Assembly: GCF_004336635.1 (NCBI RefSeq)
Contig: NZ_SJXH01000007.1
Location: forward strand, 1 to 64,000
DNA from: Acinetobacter sp. ANC 4862
Lineage (GTDB): Bacteria > Pseudomonadota > Gammaproteobacteria > Pseudomonadales > Moraxellaceae
Reading direction: 5' to 3'
DNA length: 64,000 nucleotides
Below the pieces are notes generated by a model. It saw nothing but the letters and a program-made list of their open reading frames with translations, did no database searches and was not told the origin of the DNA. This document shows positions 56,643 to 64,000 of this stretch, piece after piece (positions within the stretch are counted from its first letter, which is position 1; the number at the start of each line of letters is the position of its first letter). Made by a program: the position numbers and the translations under genes.

Positions 56643-57167
56643 TTATTTCTTTTTCGCAGATTTATACGTCACAAAGGGATAACTGCGCAATAATTGCCAT
56701 AAACTGATTAAAGCCAATACCGCAAAGAAAGCCAATGACCACACTGGAAGGGATTGCCCCAAGAAAGTCCAGTCCACTTTGGCACATTCGCCCGAACCTG
56801 TCAGCACTTGTTCAAATACTGACTTTAATGGCAAGGTTTCTACCCAGTAATCTAGGCCTGGACCACAACTTGGAACCTGATCGGGTGGCAAATTTTGCAG
56901 CCAAACATGACGTGCTGCCACGCCTGCTGACCAAAGAATACTGATTGAACCCAACAAGGTATAAATACGTTTAACCGCATTTGAACTCGGGTTATGCAAA
57001 AAAGCGACCAGAGAAACAATCCCCAACCCAATCAGGCCGATGCGTTGAAACACACACAGCGGACAAGGTTCAAGCCCTTGTACATGTTCCAGATATAACG
57101 CAAATGCCATTCCAATGACGCTGGCTAAAAACAAAAAACCACTCACGAAGCGATAACTCCATTGCAT
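56643..57167 (-). CDS. dsbB: Disulfide bond formation protein DsbB
   Basis: 174 residues, four membrane helices. The first periplasmic loop has CPLCVFQR, the quinone-linked CxxC pair. The second has VPSCGPGLDYW and SGECAKVDW, the pair that reoxidises DsbA. Passes electrons from DsbA to ubiquinone. It follows gshA by 17 bases on the same strand, giving an apparent gshA-dsbB operon. Confidence 0.95.
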   Translation of the reverse strand: MQWSYRFVSGFLFLASVIGMAFALYLEHVQGLEPCPLCVFQRIGLIGLGIVSLVAFLHNPSSNAVKRIYTLLGSISILWSAGVAARHVWLQNLPPDQVPSCGPGLDYWVETLPLKSVFEQVLTGSGECAKVDWTFLGQSLPVWSLAFFAVLALISLWQLLRSYPFVTYKSAKKK

Positions 57168-57184
57168 GGTGAATCCTCTTAATT

Positions 57185-58762
57185 TTATCGATAATCGGCA
57201 AGATATTGCTCAAAACTGAGACTGGTATCTTGCTCGAGTTGCTGTTGCTGTTGCAATGACTGCCCCGCTAAATCCTCAAAATAAGACAATGTATCCGGGC
57301 TTAATTTATGCTGCTCATAGGTCGTTGCATGTTGTTGTGCCATGAAACTACCAAAGCTCCATGTGCCGCCATTTTCTAAAGTATCGGCAATCACTTGGGC
57401 AGACAGGGTTTCATCTACTTCATCAATACGTTTCAACATGACAGTCAATGCGGCTGAATACATGTCTGTACTATAAGTCACATCCAGTAAATCAGCCAAA
57501 GGTTGCATTTCTGTGACCTGAACACGTGACCAGTCTTCAATGGCATGTTCACCTGTTGCATCAATAATCAATGCATTTGGTGCACGACCACGATTGACCA
57601 CTTCCGCCTGATTGCGCTCAATCTGTTCTTGTTCTTGATCCAGTAATTCTGGACTCTCTTGTAATAAACAATGCAGTGCCAAAACTTCCAGGAAGGCCGC
57701 TGTGTTTTCATCGATCCCGATCGGGCTATATGGATTGACATCCACTGCACGCAGCTCGACATACCCCACACCACGATTTTCCAGCGCCTGAGATGGCGTT
57801 TCTCCGGCTTGAGGCACCTGTTTCGGACGGACTAAGCTGTAATATTCATTTTCAATTTGCAGCACATGGTCATTGATTTGAATTGGCTCACCCTGTTCAT
57901 CGGTTAAACCTAAACGGCTAAAAGGTGCATAAGGCGTTTTTACTGCTTTCTGCAAGCCTTCTAGATAACCGGACAGGTTATTATAGTGAATGCCCAATTG
58001 TTTCTGTGCAGAATTCTGATAACCAAAATTACCCATACGCAGTGCTGTTGCATAAGGTAGGAACAAGGTTCCTTTTAATAATGGCAATAAATGATGCTCA
58101 CGCCCAGTCATAAAACATTGACACACAGAAGGACTGGCACCTACCAGGAACATCACCAATGGGGTTAAACGAATAAAGTTACGAATTAAACCAAAGTAAC
58201 GATGACTGCGATAATCCTGTAAATTTAAACTTTTTAAAGTTTCATCAGTTTCATGTTGTTGCAGCGCTTCAAAGACTTGCTCAGGGAAAGATAAATTATA
58301 ATGTACCCCTGAAATGGTCTGCATGCGACGACCATAACGCACGCCTAAACCACGACGATATAAAGTCTTAAAGCGACCCACATTGGAGGTGCCATATTGG
58401 GCTAAACGAATACTGTTTTCGTCATCATCGAGCATGCATGGCATCGATAATGGCCACAGCTTTTCACCATTTTCCAAATGACGATGGGCAATGGCATGAA
58501 TATCTTCTAAATAATCTAATGCTTTTTCAATGCTGTCTTGCGGAGGAGTAATAAACTCCATCAAGGCTTCAGAATAGTCCGTAGTGATGTGCGGATGTGT
58601 TAAAGCCGACCCGAGTGCTTTTGGATGCGATGCTTGCGACAAAAAACCATTGCTTTGCATACGCAGGCTTTCGCGCTCAATACCGCGCAACATGCCTTTA
58701 AACAGCGAAGAATCCACCCAAGCTGGTAATACCACTTGAGAGGTCGATTCGGGTTGACTCAT
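57185..58762 (-). CDS. gshA: Glutamate--cysteine ligase (class I)
   Basis: 525 residues, the proteobacterial class I type. IERESLRMQSNGFLSQ, HPHITTDYSEALMEFITPP, VHYNLSFPE and RGVGYVELRAVDVNPYSPIGID are family motifs for ATP, glutamate and cysteine binding. It makes gamma-glutamylcysteine, the limiting step of glutathione synthesis; gshB is at 36844-37785. First gene of gshA-dsbB. Confidence 0.97.
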   Translation of the reverse strand: MSQPESTSQVVLPAWVDSSLFKGMLRGIERESLRMQSNGFLSQASHPKALGSALTHPHITTDYSEALMEFITPPQDSIEKALDYLEDIHAIAHRHLENGEKLWPLSMPCMLDDDENSIRLAQYGTSNVGRFKTLYRRGLGVRYGRRMQTISGVHYNLSFPEQVFEALQQHETDETLKSLNLQDYRSHRYFGLIRNFIRLTPLVMFLVGASPSVCQCFMTGREHHLLPLLKGTLFLPYATALRMGNFGYQNSAQKQLGIHYNNLSGYLEGLQKAVKTPYAPFSRLGLTDEQGEPIQINDHVLQIENEYYSLVRPKQVPQAGETPSQALENRGVGYVELRAVDVNPYSPIGIDENTAAFLEVLALHCLLQESPELLDQEQEQIERNQAEVVNRGRAPNALIIDATGEHAIEDWSRVQVTEMQPLADLLDVTYSTDMYSAALTVMLKRIDEVDETLSAQVIADTLENGGTWSFGSFMAQQHATTYEQHKLSPDTLSYFEDLAGQSLQQQQQLEQDTSLSFEQYLADYR

Positions 58763-58974
58763 TACAATCTCGCTTATCGGAAGATAACTAATAAAATAAA
58801 ATCATCAGTTTATATCAGTATAACGTGATTTGGGACTGTCACATTACACCCTGTATAGTTTTCAAGCAAAATATCGATTTTATTTCTGGCAAATTTTTAT
58901 CACAAAGTTACTCTATAAGACACCTACATTTTGTGATTGTATTGAATAATAAGTGCTAAGGAATTGTAAATATT

Positions 58975-59514
58975 ATGAATTATCGGGATATTTTGGACTT
59001 TTGGTTTAACCCGGAAACACAACCCTTATGGTTTGCAAAAAGTGATGATTTTGATGCATTAATTAATCAAAAGTTTCGTGATATTCACCAGCAAGCTGCA
59101 CAAGCCGAGCTTTGGTCCTGGCGCAAAACTGCGGAAGGCCGCCTGGCTGAAATTATTGTACTGGACCAGTTTTCGCGTAATTTATTCCGGGATCAAGCAC
59201 AAGCCTTTGCTCAAGATGCTTTAGCCCTGACGCTTGCCCAAGAAGCCATTAGCCTGGATTTAGATAAACAATTAAGTCCGGAACAACGTGCGTTTTTATA
59301 CATGCCCTTTATGCATAGTGAATCGAAACTGATCCACGAATTCGCGCTAAAATTATTTCAACGACTGGGTAATCCCATGAATCTGGATTACGAAAAAATG
59401 CATAAAGCGATTATTGACCGTTTCGGACGCTATCCGCACCGTAATCAAATTTTAGCGCGTCCCTCGACTGCAGAAGAGCTCGAATTTTTAACCCAACCCA
59501 ACAGCAGTTTCTAA
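58975..59514 (+). CDS. DUF924 family protein
   Basis: 179 residues, all-helical. DILDFWFNPETQPLWFAKSDDFD at the start, then GRLAEIIVLDQFSRNLFRD and FLYMPFMHSESK, the conserved blocks of DUF924. The fold is TPR-like; biochemical function unknown. It precedes the lipoprotein and DUF445 genes on the same strand with short gaps, so a three-gene transcript is plausible. Confidence 0.9.
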   Translation: MNYRDILDFWFNPETQPLWFAKSDDFDALINQKFRDIHQQAAQAELWSWRKTAEGRLAEIIVLDQFSRNLFRDQAQAFAQDALALTLAQEAISLDLDKQLSPEQRAFLYMPFMHSESKLIHEFALKLFQRLGNPMNLDYEKMHKAIIDRFGRYPHRNQILARPSTAEELEFLTQPNSSF

Positions 59515-59565
59515 ACATTTATTGTGCCTCCTCCCTCGCACAGTAAATTGGTATGGAGGTTTAAC

Positions 59566-60120
59566 ATGAAGAACAGCATTATGGGTCTGAGCATGGTCAT
59601 GGCAATTGCCCTATCTGGCTGTGCAACCACACCTTCAAAACCGCTGACTTTTGACCAATTGGGTCAATTCAGCAATACGCCTTTAAATGCGCAATCCTAT
59701 CGCATCAGCTTCCAGGCCCATCCCAATATGAGTTTTGGTACAGCGGAAGAAATCACCCTGGTTAAAGCCGCTCAAACCACGATACAAAATGGTTTCCGTT
59801 ATTTTAAAGTGCTGAATGATCCGAGTAATCGTAACCAGCCACCACGCCAAGCCGTAGTCTACTCAACCCCAATGTACTATCCATACGGATATTATCGTCG
59901 TTACCCGGGTTTCTGGCCTGACCCATTTTATGATATGCCACGCGTGGTCACTATTGACCCGGTACAAGTTTCCTATACCATTGAATGTTATAAAGATCAG
60001 AAAAAAGCACCCAGTGATGCCTTCGATGCCTATTTGATTTTACAATCTTTAGGATCCAAATATGGACTCAGTCCCACTGGACAAGTCTTGGCACCGCCAG
60101 TGCCAGCCAAAACAAAATAA
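59566..60120 (+). CDS. Lipoprotein (CC0125/CC1285-like)
   Basis: 184 residues from ATG 59566, with GGAGG six bases upstream; an earlier ATG in frame is unsupported. Signal peptide with lipobox ALSGC, so lipidation at Cys19 is expected. The mature domain has AQSYRISFQAHPNMSFGT and TLVKAAQTTIQNGFRYFKVL, reminiscent of the CC0125/CC1285 lipoprotein family. A Tyr/Pro-rich stretch (YYPYGYYRRYPGFWPDPFYD) follows. Role unknown. Confidence 0.8.
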   Translation: MKNSIMGLSMVMAIALSGCATTPSKPLTFDQLGQFSNTPLNAQSYRISFQAHPNMSFGTAEEITLVKAAQTTIQNGFRYFKVLNDPSNRNQPPRQAVVYSTPMYYPYGYYRRYPGFWPDPFYDMPRVVTIDPVQVSYTIECYKDQKKAPSDAFDAYLILQSLGSKYGLSPTGQVLAPPVPAKTK

Positions 60121-60150
60121 CCATGTGCCACACATAAACAGGAATACTGC

Positions 60151-61458
60151 ATGACCACAGCGGAAGCGACCATAACGCCTAGTTTGCAACGCAGTAAACG
60201 CTTTGCCACCATTGCCTTAGTCATGGCTGTTGTAACATGGTTAATGCTGATGCTGGTGGCTAAGCTGATGCCTGAATATGTATGGCTAATTCACATTCTC
60301 ATGCTCGGTGCTGAAGCGGGTGTCGTGGGTGGCTTAGCGGATTGGTATGCCATTACCGTGCTATTCCGTAACCCATTTGGGAAAATGCCGATTCCTAAAT
60401 TCATGCTCGATCACACCGAAATTATTCCGCGCAATAAAGCGCGAATAGCCGAGTCGATGGGTCGTTTTGTACAGGAAAACTTTTTATCGCCCCAAGTGGT
60501 CAAAAAAAGTCTACAAAGTACCGACCTCAGCCTTGCTGTTGGGCAATGGCTGGCCAAACCTGAAAATAACGCTCAAGTGACCCAAGTCATTCAGCAAACC
60601 GTGCCGAAAATTTTTGAATTTGTGGGACAGGAGCAAATTGGACGTTTCATTCAAAACAATAGCGTGCAATGGGTGCGCAATACCCAAATCAATACCTTGG
60701 CCAGTGAAATGCTGCGCGCGATTCTGGAAAATGACTTTCACCAGGATGTATTACAACGCGGACTAGATTTAGCGCATGAATGGGTGATGTCCCATCCCGA
60801 AGAAACCCGTCAACTCACCCGCACATTGTTCAAAGAATTAGGCGTGTGGAAACTGGCGAAGGGCGCAAGCTGGATTGGCATTGATGTACAGCAACGCACC
60901 ATTGATTCACTGGTGGAACGGGTTGAATCAATGCTTGCCGACCCGCAGCATCCTTGGCGTCAAAAAATTGAAGACATGGGACATCAGTTGATGCTGGAAC
61001 TGGCAGATGACGAAAGTAGTGCCAGTCATCGCTTAAATAGCACCAAGGATGCCTTGCTGGATAGTCCGCAAGTACTGAATTTTATTAGCGGTGCCGTGGT
61101 GATTCTCTGTGATGCGATTGAAGCCGATTTACGCAAACCAGATTCAGGCATTGCACAAAACCTGAGAGTTGCCATTCAGCAAGTGGGTGAAAATATCATT
61201 TCTAATCCAGCGGTACGTCAGTTACTGAATGACCGTATGAGTGGGATTGCGGTCAATTTGAGTGACCAGTACAGTGAAAAAGTCATTCGTTTTATTAGCG
61301 AACGGATTCACGAATGGGATTCACGAGAAATGATCGACAAAATTGAAAATGAAGTCGGTGGCGACTTGCACATGATCCGGGTCAATGGCGTGGTCGTAGG
61401 TGCATTTATTGGTTTGGTGCTTGGGATTATTCGCGCTTTGGTGGATTTGGTGCTTTAG
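60151..61458 (+). CDS. DUF445 family membrane protein
   Basis: 435 residues. Two N-terminal membrane helices (about 22-65) with GGLADWYAITVLFRNPFGKMPIPK, the DUF445 signature, then a long helical cytoplasmic part (IIPRNKARIAESMGRFV) and a C-terminal membrane helix. Function unknown. The start has a poor ribosome site and lies 30 bases after the lipoprotein gene. Confidence 0.9.
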   Translation: MTTAEATITPSLQRSKRFATIALVMAVVTWLMLMLVAKLMPEYVWLIHILMLGAEAGVVGGLADWYAITVLFRNPFGKMPIPKFMLDHTEIIPRNKARIAESMGRFVQENFLSPQVVKKSLQSTDLSLAVGQWLAKPENNAQVTQVIQQTVPKIFEFVGQEQIGRFIQNNSVQWVRNTQINTLASEMLRAILENDFHQDVLQRGLDLAHEWVMSHPEETRQLTRTLFKELGVWKLAKGASWIGIDVQQRTIDSLVERVESMLADPQHPWRQKIEDMGHQLMLELADDESSASHRLNSTKDALLDSPQVLNFISGAVVILCDAIEADLRKPDSGIAQNLRVAIQQVGENIISNPAVRQLLNDRMSGIAVNLSDQYSEKVIRFISERIHEWDSREMIDKIENEVGGDLHMIRVNGVVVGAFIGLVLGIIRALVDLVL

Positions 61459-61506
61459 TTTAAATATCATTTTAAAACTGGATGAATGGACAAAATCAGT
61501 CTTTAA

Positions 61507-61624
61507 CCGAGCTTTAATCTGCAAGATGCCAATGGCAAAGAAATTTTTAACGCCTCAAAACTGTCCATCTTCCAAAATGCAAAAGCAGAATTATTGGATA
61601 AACCGGTTTACTGTAAGGACTTAT
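61507..61624 (+). pseudogene. Probable C-terminal remnant of a lost gene
   Basis: In one plus-strand frame the bases between the DUF445 and DUF2798 genes encode a protein-like stretch, including LQDANGKEIFNASKLSIFQ and DKPVYCKDLF. It has no start codon (a stop precedes it at 61504) and runs on into the antisense of the DUF2798 gene. Codons look like real coding sequence, so it is probably a degraded gene; the family is not recognised. Confidence 0.35.
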
Positions 61625-61927
61625 TTACTTCTGTGGATGAGCAGCAGACAAATCTACCAGTTTGCCTGTCAATTTACGTACCAAAGGTAAAAGGGTTAAT
61701 ACAATTGGAAAAGCAAAAGCCCAAGAGATCATCCAGTTGTGGAACCATAAATTCATAAAACCGTCGATCCAACCCAGATTACGCAGCATATTAATCAAGG
61801 AAATAATGCCACTCATCAGGCAAGATAAAATAAATGGTATCACCACCATGGCCCATTTTGCTGGAAGTTTGGGAATATTGCCGATAATCGTTGGGCGTTC
61901 AGGTTGCATGTCGTCTGTTCTGTTCAT
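61625..61927 (-). CDS. DUF2798 family membrane protein
   Basis: 100 residues from ATG 61927, with GGAGGG nine bases upstream; the frame continues 34 codons further up without support. Two membrane helices (about 24-46 and 60-80), with PFILSCLMSGIISLINMLRNLG and WMISWAFAFPIVLTLLPLVRKL, fit DUF2798. Function unknown. Divergent from argS. Confidence 0.82.
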   Translation of the reverse strand: MNRTDDMQPERPTIIGNIPKLPAKWAMVVIPFILSCLMSGIISLINMLRNLGWIDGFMNLWFHNWMISWAFAFPIVLTLLPLVRKLTGKLVDLSAAHPQK

Positions 61928-62106
61928 TCCTTCAAGCCCTCCAATATGCCATAAATCATGCTTTTTGGGATCTTTTCCTTGTTTTATCCCCTTCTCCAGT
62001 ATGGAGACTGTCGGACAAGATTCATTCAATACAAATGGGTTTACCTAAAGACGGTGAAATTTGCTATATTTGCTGTTTTTCCGCGACGTTTATTTTTCGA
62101 CTGATT

Positions 62107-63897
62107 ATGAATACGGCAATCCAAGCAGCTCTCGATCATGCAGTGCAATCTCTTCAAGCTGAAGGTGTACTCCCATCCGACTTTAATAACAGTAGCAACT
62201 TAACGCGAACCAAAGACCGAAGCCATGGCGATTTTGCGTCAAATATCGCGATGATCGGTTCTAAAGCTGCGGGGATGAAGCCTCGTGATCTCGCGGAAAA
62301 AATCCTCGCCAGTCTTCCTGAAGTTGCCGATATCAGCAAAGCAGAGATTGCAGGTCCTGGCTTTATTAATTTCTTTTTAAATGCCGACCAACGCTTTACT
62401 GTACTGGATCAAGTTCAAGCGCAAAAAGATCAATTCGGTCGTACCCAAGCCAATGCTGAAAAACGCATCCAGGTGGAATTCGTTTCAGCCAACCCGACTT
62501 CAAGCCTGCACGTAGGTCATGGTCGTGGTGCAGCGTATGGTATGACTGTAGCGAACCTGCTTGAAGCAACTGGCGCAAAAGTAGATCGTGAATATTATGT
62601 CAATGATGCCGGCCGTCAAATGGACATCCTAGCAACATCAACCTACTTACGTTATTTGGAACTCACCGGTCAAGAATTGGTATTCCCTAAAAATGCCTAT
62701 CAAGGCGACTACGTTAAAGAAATTGCACAAAGCATTATCGACCAAGATGGTGATGCTTATGTACGCCCTGTTGCTGATGTCTATAAAGATGTCCCTGAAG
62801 ATGTGCAATTTGCAGCCGAGCTTGATGCAGATGGCAACAAAGTTGTACTTTCAGGCGATAAAGAAAAACACATTGATGGCTTAATTCATAATTCGCAAAA
62901 CTTGATTGGCACAGGCTATCGCGTGTTCCATCAAGCGGCATTAAAAGCCATTCTTGATGATATTAAAGATGACCTTGGTGAGTTTGGTGTAACTTTCCAT
63001 CAATGGTTTAGCGAAGCTTCTTTAACTGAAAAAATTGACGAAGCCTTAGAAACTTTAGATCAACGCGGTTTCTTGTACGAACAAGACGGTAACATCTGGT
63101 TTAAATCGACTGAATTTGGCGATGAAAAAGACCGTGTAGTCAAACGCCGTAATGGTCAAACCACGTATTTCGCATCTGACATTGCTTACCATTTAAATAA
63201 ATTACAACGTGGTTATACCGATATCGTGGATATCTGGGGTTCAGACCACCACGGTTATATTGCACGTGTAAAAGCTGCGATTGATGCACTGGGTTATGAT
63301 TCTAAAAAACTGACCGTGCTTCTTGTTCAGTTCGTCAGCCTATGGCGTGGCGGCGAGATGGTGCAAATGTCATCTCGTTCAGGTCAGTTTGTGACTTTGC
63401 GTGACCTTCGTAAAGAAGTCGGTAATGATGCTGCGCGTTTCTATTATGTGATGCGTAAATCTGAACAGCACATTGACTTTGACCTTGACCTTGCAGTGTC
63501 ACAAAGTAAAGACAATGCGGTGTACTACATCCAATATGCTCATGCACGTATTTGTCGTATGCTTGAAAAAGCAGCATCTACCGATGTGAATTTTGATGCC
63601 GTGAATGCCCGTCAATTTGCAGTAAAACTTGATCTTGATGCTGAAACTGAAATTTTAGCAAAACTTGCCGCGTATCCTGAAATTGTGATTCGTGCAGCGA
63701 ATAGCTATGAACCGCATCAGGTGGGGAACTACCTGAAAGAATTGGCAGCATTATTCCATGGTTGGTATAATGAGCATAAAGTACTCAATGATGATGCTGA
63801 ACTTACGCAAGCACGTTTACTACTTTCGGTAAATGTACAACAAGTCTTACGTAATGGTTTAGAATTATTAGGCGTATCTGCGCCTACATCCATGTAA
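62107..63897 (+). CDS. argS: Arginyl-tRNA synthetase
   Basis: 596 residues from ATG 62107 (MNTAIQAALDHAVQSL); the frame is open 72 codons upstream but overlaps the DUF2798 gene and lacks family sequence. Class I fold: HVGHGRGAAYG (HIGH motif), MVQMSSRSGQFVTL (degenerate KMSKS, normal for ArgRS), and a C-terminal helical anticodon domain ending LGVSAPTSM. Charges tRNA-Arg. Confidence 0.96.
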   Translation: MNTAIQAALDHAVQSLQAEGVLPSDFNNSSNLTRTKDRSHGDFASNIAMIGSKAAGMKPRDLAEKILASLPEVADISKAEIAGPGFINFFLNADQRFTVLDQVQAQKDQFGRTQANAEKRIQVEFVSANPTSSLHVGHGRGAAYGMTVANLLEATGAKVDREYYVNDAGRQMDILATSTYLRYLELTGQELVFPKNAYQGDYVKEIAQSIIDQDGDAYVRPVADVYKDVPEDVQFAAELDADGNKVVLSGDKEKHIDGLIHNSQNLIGTGYRVFHQAALKAILDDIKDDLGEFGVTFHQWFSEASLTEKIDEALETLDQRGFLYEQDGNIWFKSTEFGDEKDRVVKRRNGQTTYFASDIAYHLNKLQRGYTDIVDIWGSDHHGYIARVKAAIDALGYDSKKLTVLLVQFVSLWRGGEMVQMSSRSGQFVTLRDLRKEVGNDAARFYYVMRKSEQHIDFDLDLAVSQSKDNAVYYIQYAHARICRMLEKAASTDVNFDAVNARQFAVKLDLDAETEILAKLAAYPEIVIRAANSYEPHQVGNYLKELAALFHGWYNEHKVLNDDAELTQARLLLSVNVQQVLRNGLELLGVSAPTSM

Positions 63898-63918
63898 TTA
63901 AAATAAAAGGAAGTCCAC

Positions 63919-64000
63919 GTGTTTGGAAAAACGCAACGCGGTGTATCTGAGCGACCGAATAAGCCTAAAAAGCCATTGATTCCGGCATGGCTGGGAACAC
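63919..64000 (+). CDS. 5' end of a probable SPOR-domain protein
   Basis: Begins at GTG 63919 with AAGGA about eight bases upstream and runs off the window. Only 27 codons are visible: a basic, proline-rich cytoplasmic start (MFGKTQRGVSERPNKPKKPL) leading into PAWLG, likely just ahead of a membrane helix. In related genomes the gene after argS encodes a SPOR-domain (FtsN-like) protein; the domain itself lies outside the window, so the name is an inference from position. Confidence 0.55.
   Translation, partial: MFGKTQRGVSERPNKPKKPLIPAWLGT

Noticed and set aside
61891..62106. 72-codon N-terminal extension of argS
   Set aside because: The extension is antisense to the DUF2798 gene and not ArgRS-like; ATG 62107 gives the normal 596-residue enzyme.

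Overview
The window is a chromosomal segment of a Moraxellaceae gammaproteobacterium, most likely an Acinetobacter species. The evidence is the low-to-moderate GC content, a murG-murC-ddlB-ftsQ-ftsA-ftsZ-lpxC cluster, crc divergent from pyrE, dciA next to lpxC, class I gshA, and a set of Acinetobacter-like outer-membrane proteins. No rRNA, tRNA, CRISPR array, prophage or intact insertion sequence was seen. It reads as core genome with a few small accessory stretches.

Layout. 1-10.8 kb: a truncated unknown gene, a DszC/SfnB-type flavin enzyme, acs, a DUF805 protein, an MscS channel, rsmE, waaA, an Old Yellow Enzyme with its ArsR regulator, and prfB with its programmed +1 frameshift. 11-14 kb: three tandem paralogous outer-membrane barrel genes. 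13.9-19.3 kb: recJ-pdxH-glmM and guaB on the minus strand. 19.4-21.7 kb: a YkgJ cysteine-cluster protein, an ODP-type diiron metallo-beta-lactamase-fold protein, and a GDT1-type Mn exporter preceded by a yybP-ykoY manganese riboswitch. 21.8-27.6 kb: aceF-aceE and an M23 endopeptidase. 27.7-36.4 kb: dciA and the division/cell-wall cluster. 36.8-40.8 kb: gshB, a DUF3565 protein, a lone marR gene in about 2 kb of AT-rich gene-poor DNA, and pyrE. 40.8-42.5 kb: crc, then a gap that appears to encode a CsrB/RsmZ-like small RNA, then an ArsC-like reductase. 42.5-51.8 kb: a DUF2147 protein, an HSL-type hydrolase, azoR, a diguanylate cyclase, a compact ankyrin / outer-membrane protein / dsbD / GST run, hpf and a Tsx-like channel. 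51.9-64 kb: a GNAT acetyltransferase, parE-yqiA, a PGAP1-like hydrolase, gshA-dsbB, a DUF924 protein, a lipoprotein, a DUF445 protein, a probable gene remnant, a DUF2798 protein, argS, and the start of a probable SPOR-domain gene.

How the genes connect. Envelope assembly is heavily represented (murG, murC, ddlB, ftsQAZ, lpxC, waaA, glmM, M23, dsbB, dsbD, several OM barrels). Thiol and redox chemistry recurs: gshA-dsbB, gshB, dsbD-GST, azoR, Old Yellow Enzyme with a cysteine-rich ArsR, and an ArsC-like protein. Carbon control is represented by acs, aceEF, Crc and the putative CsrA-titrating RNA just downstream of crc.

The most notable non-coding finding is the RNA at about 41750-41909. It has eight GGA motifs in about 125 nt, two of them in GTCA-GGA-TGAC or ATCA-GGA-TGAT mini-stems, and ends in an intrinsic terminator whose loop carries a GGA. 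Next come the manganese riboswitch with a hairpin close to the RBS, a 136-bp inverted-repeat-bounded element at 6523-6658, and a Crc that keeps the whole exonuclease III catalytic set. Family names come from recognising motifs and layout by eye; no database search was run.
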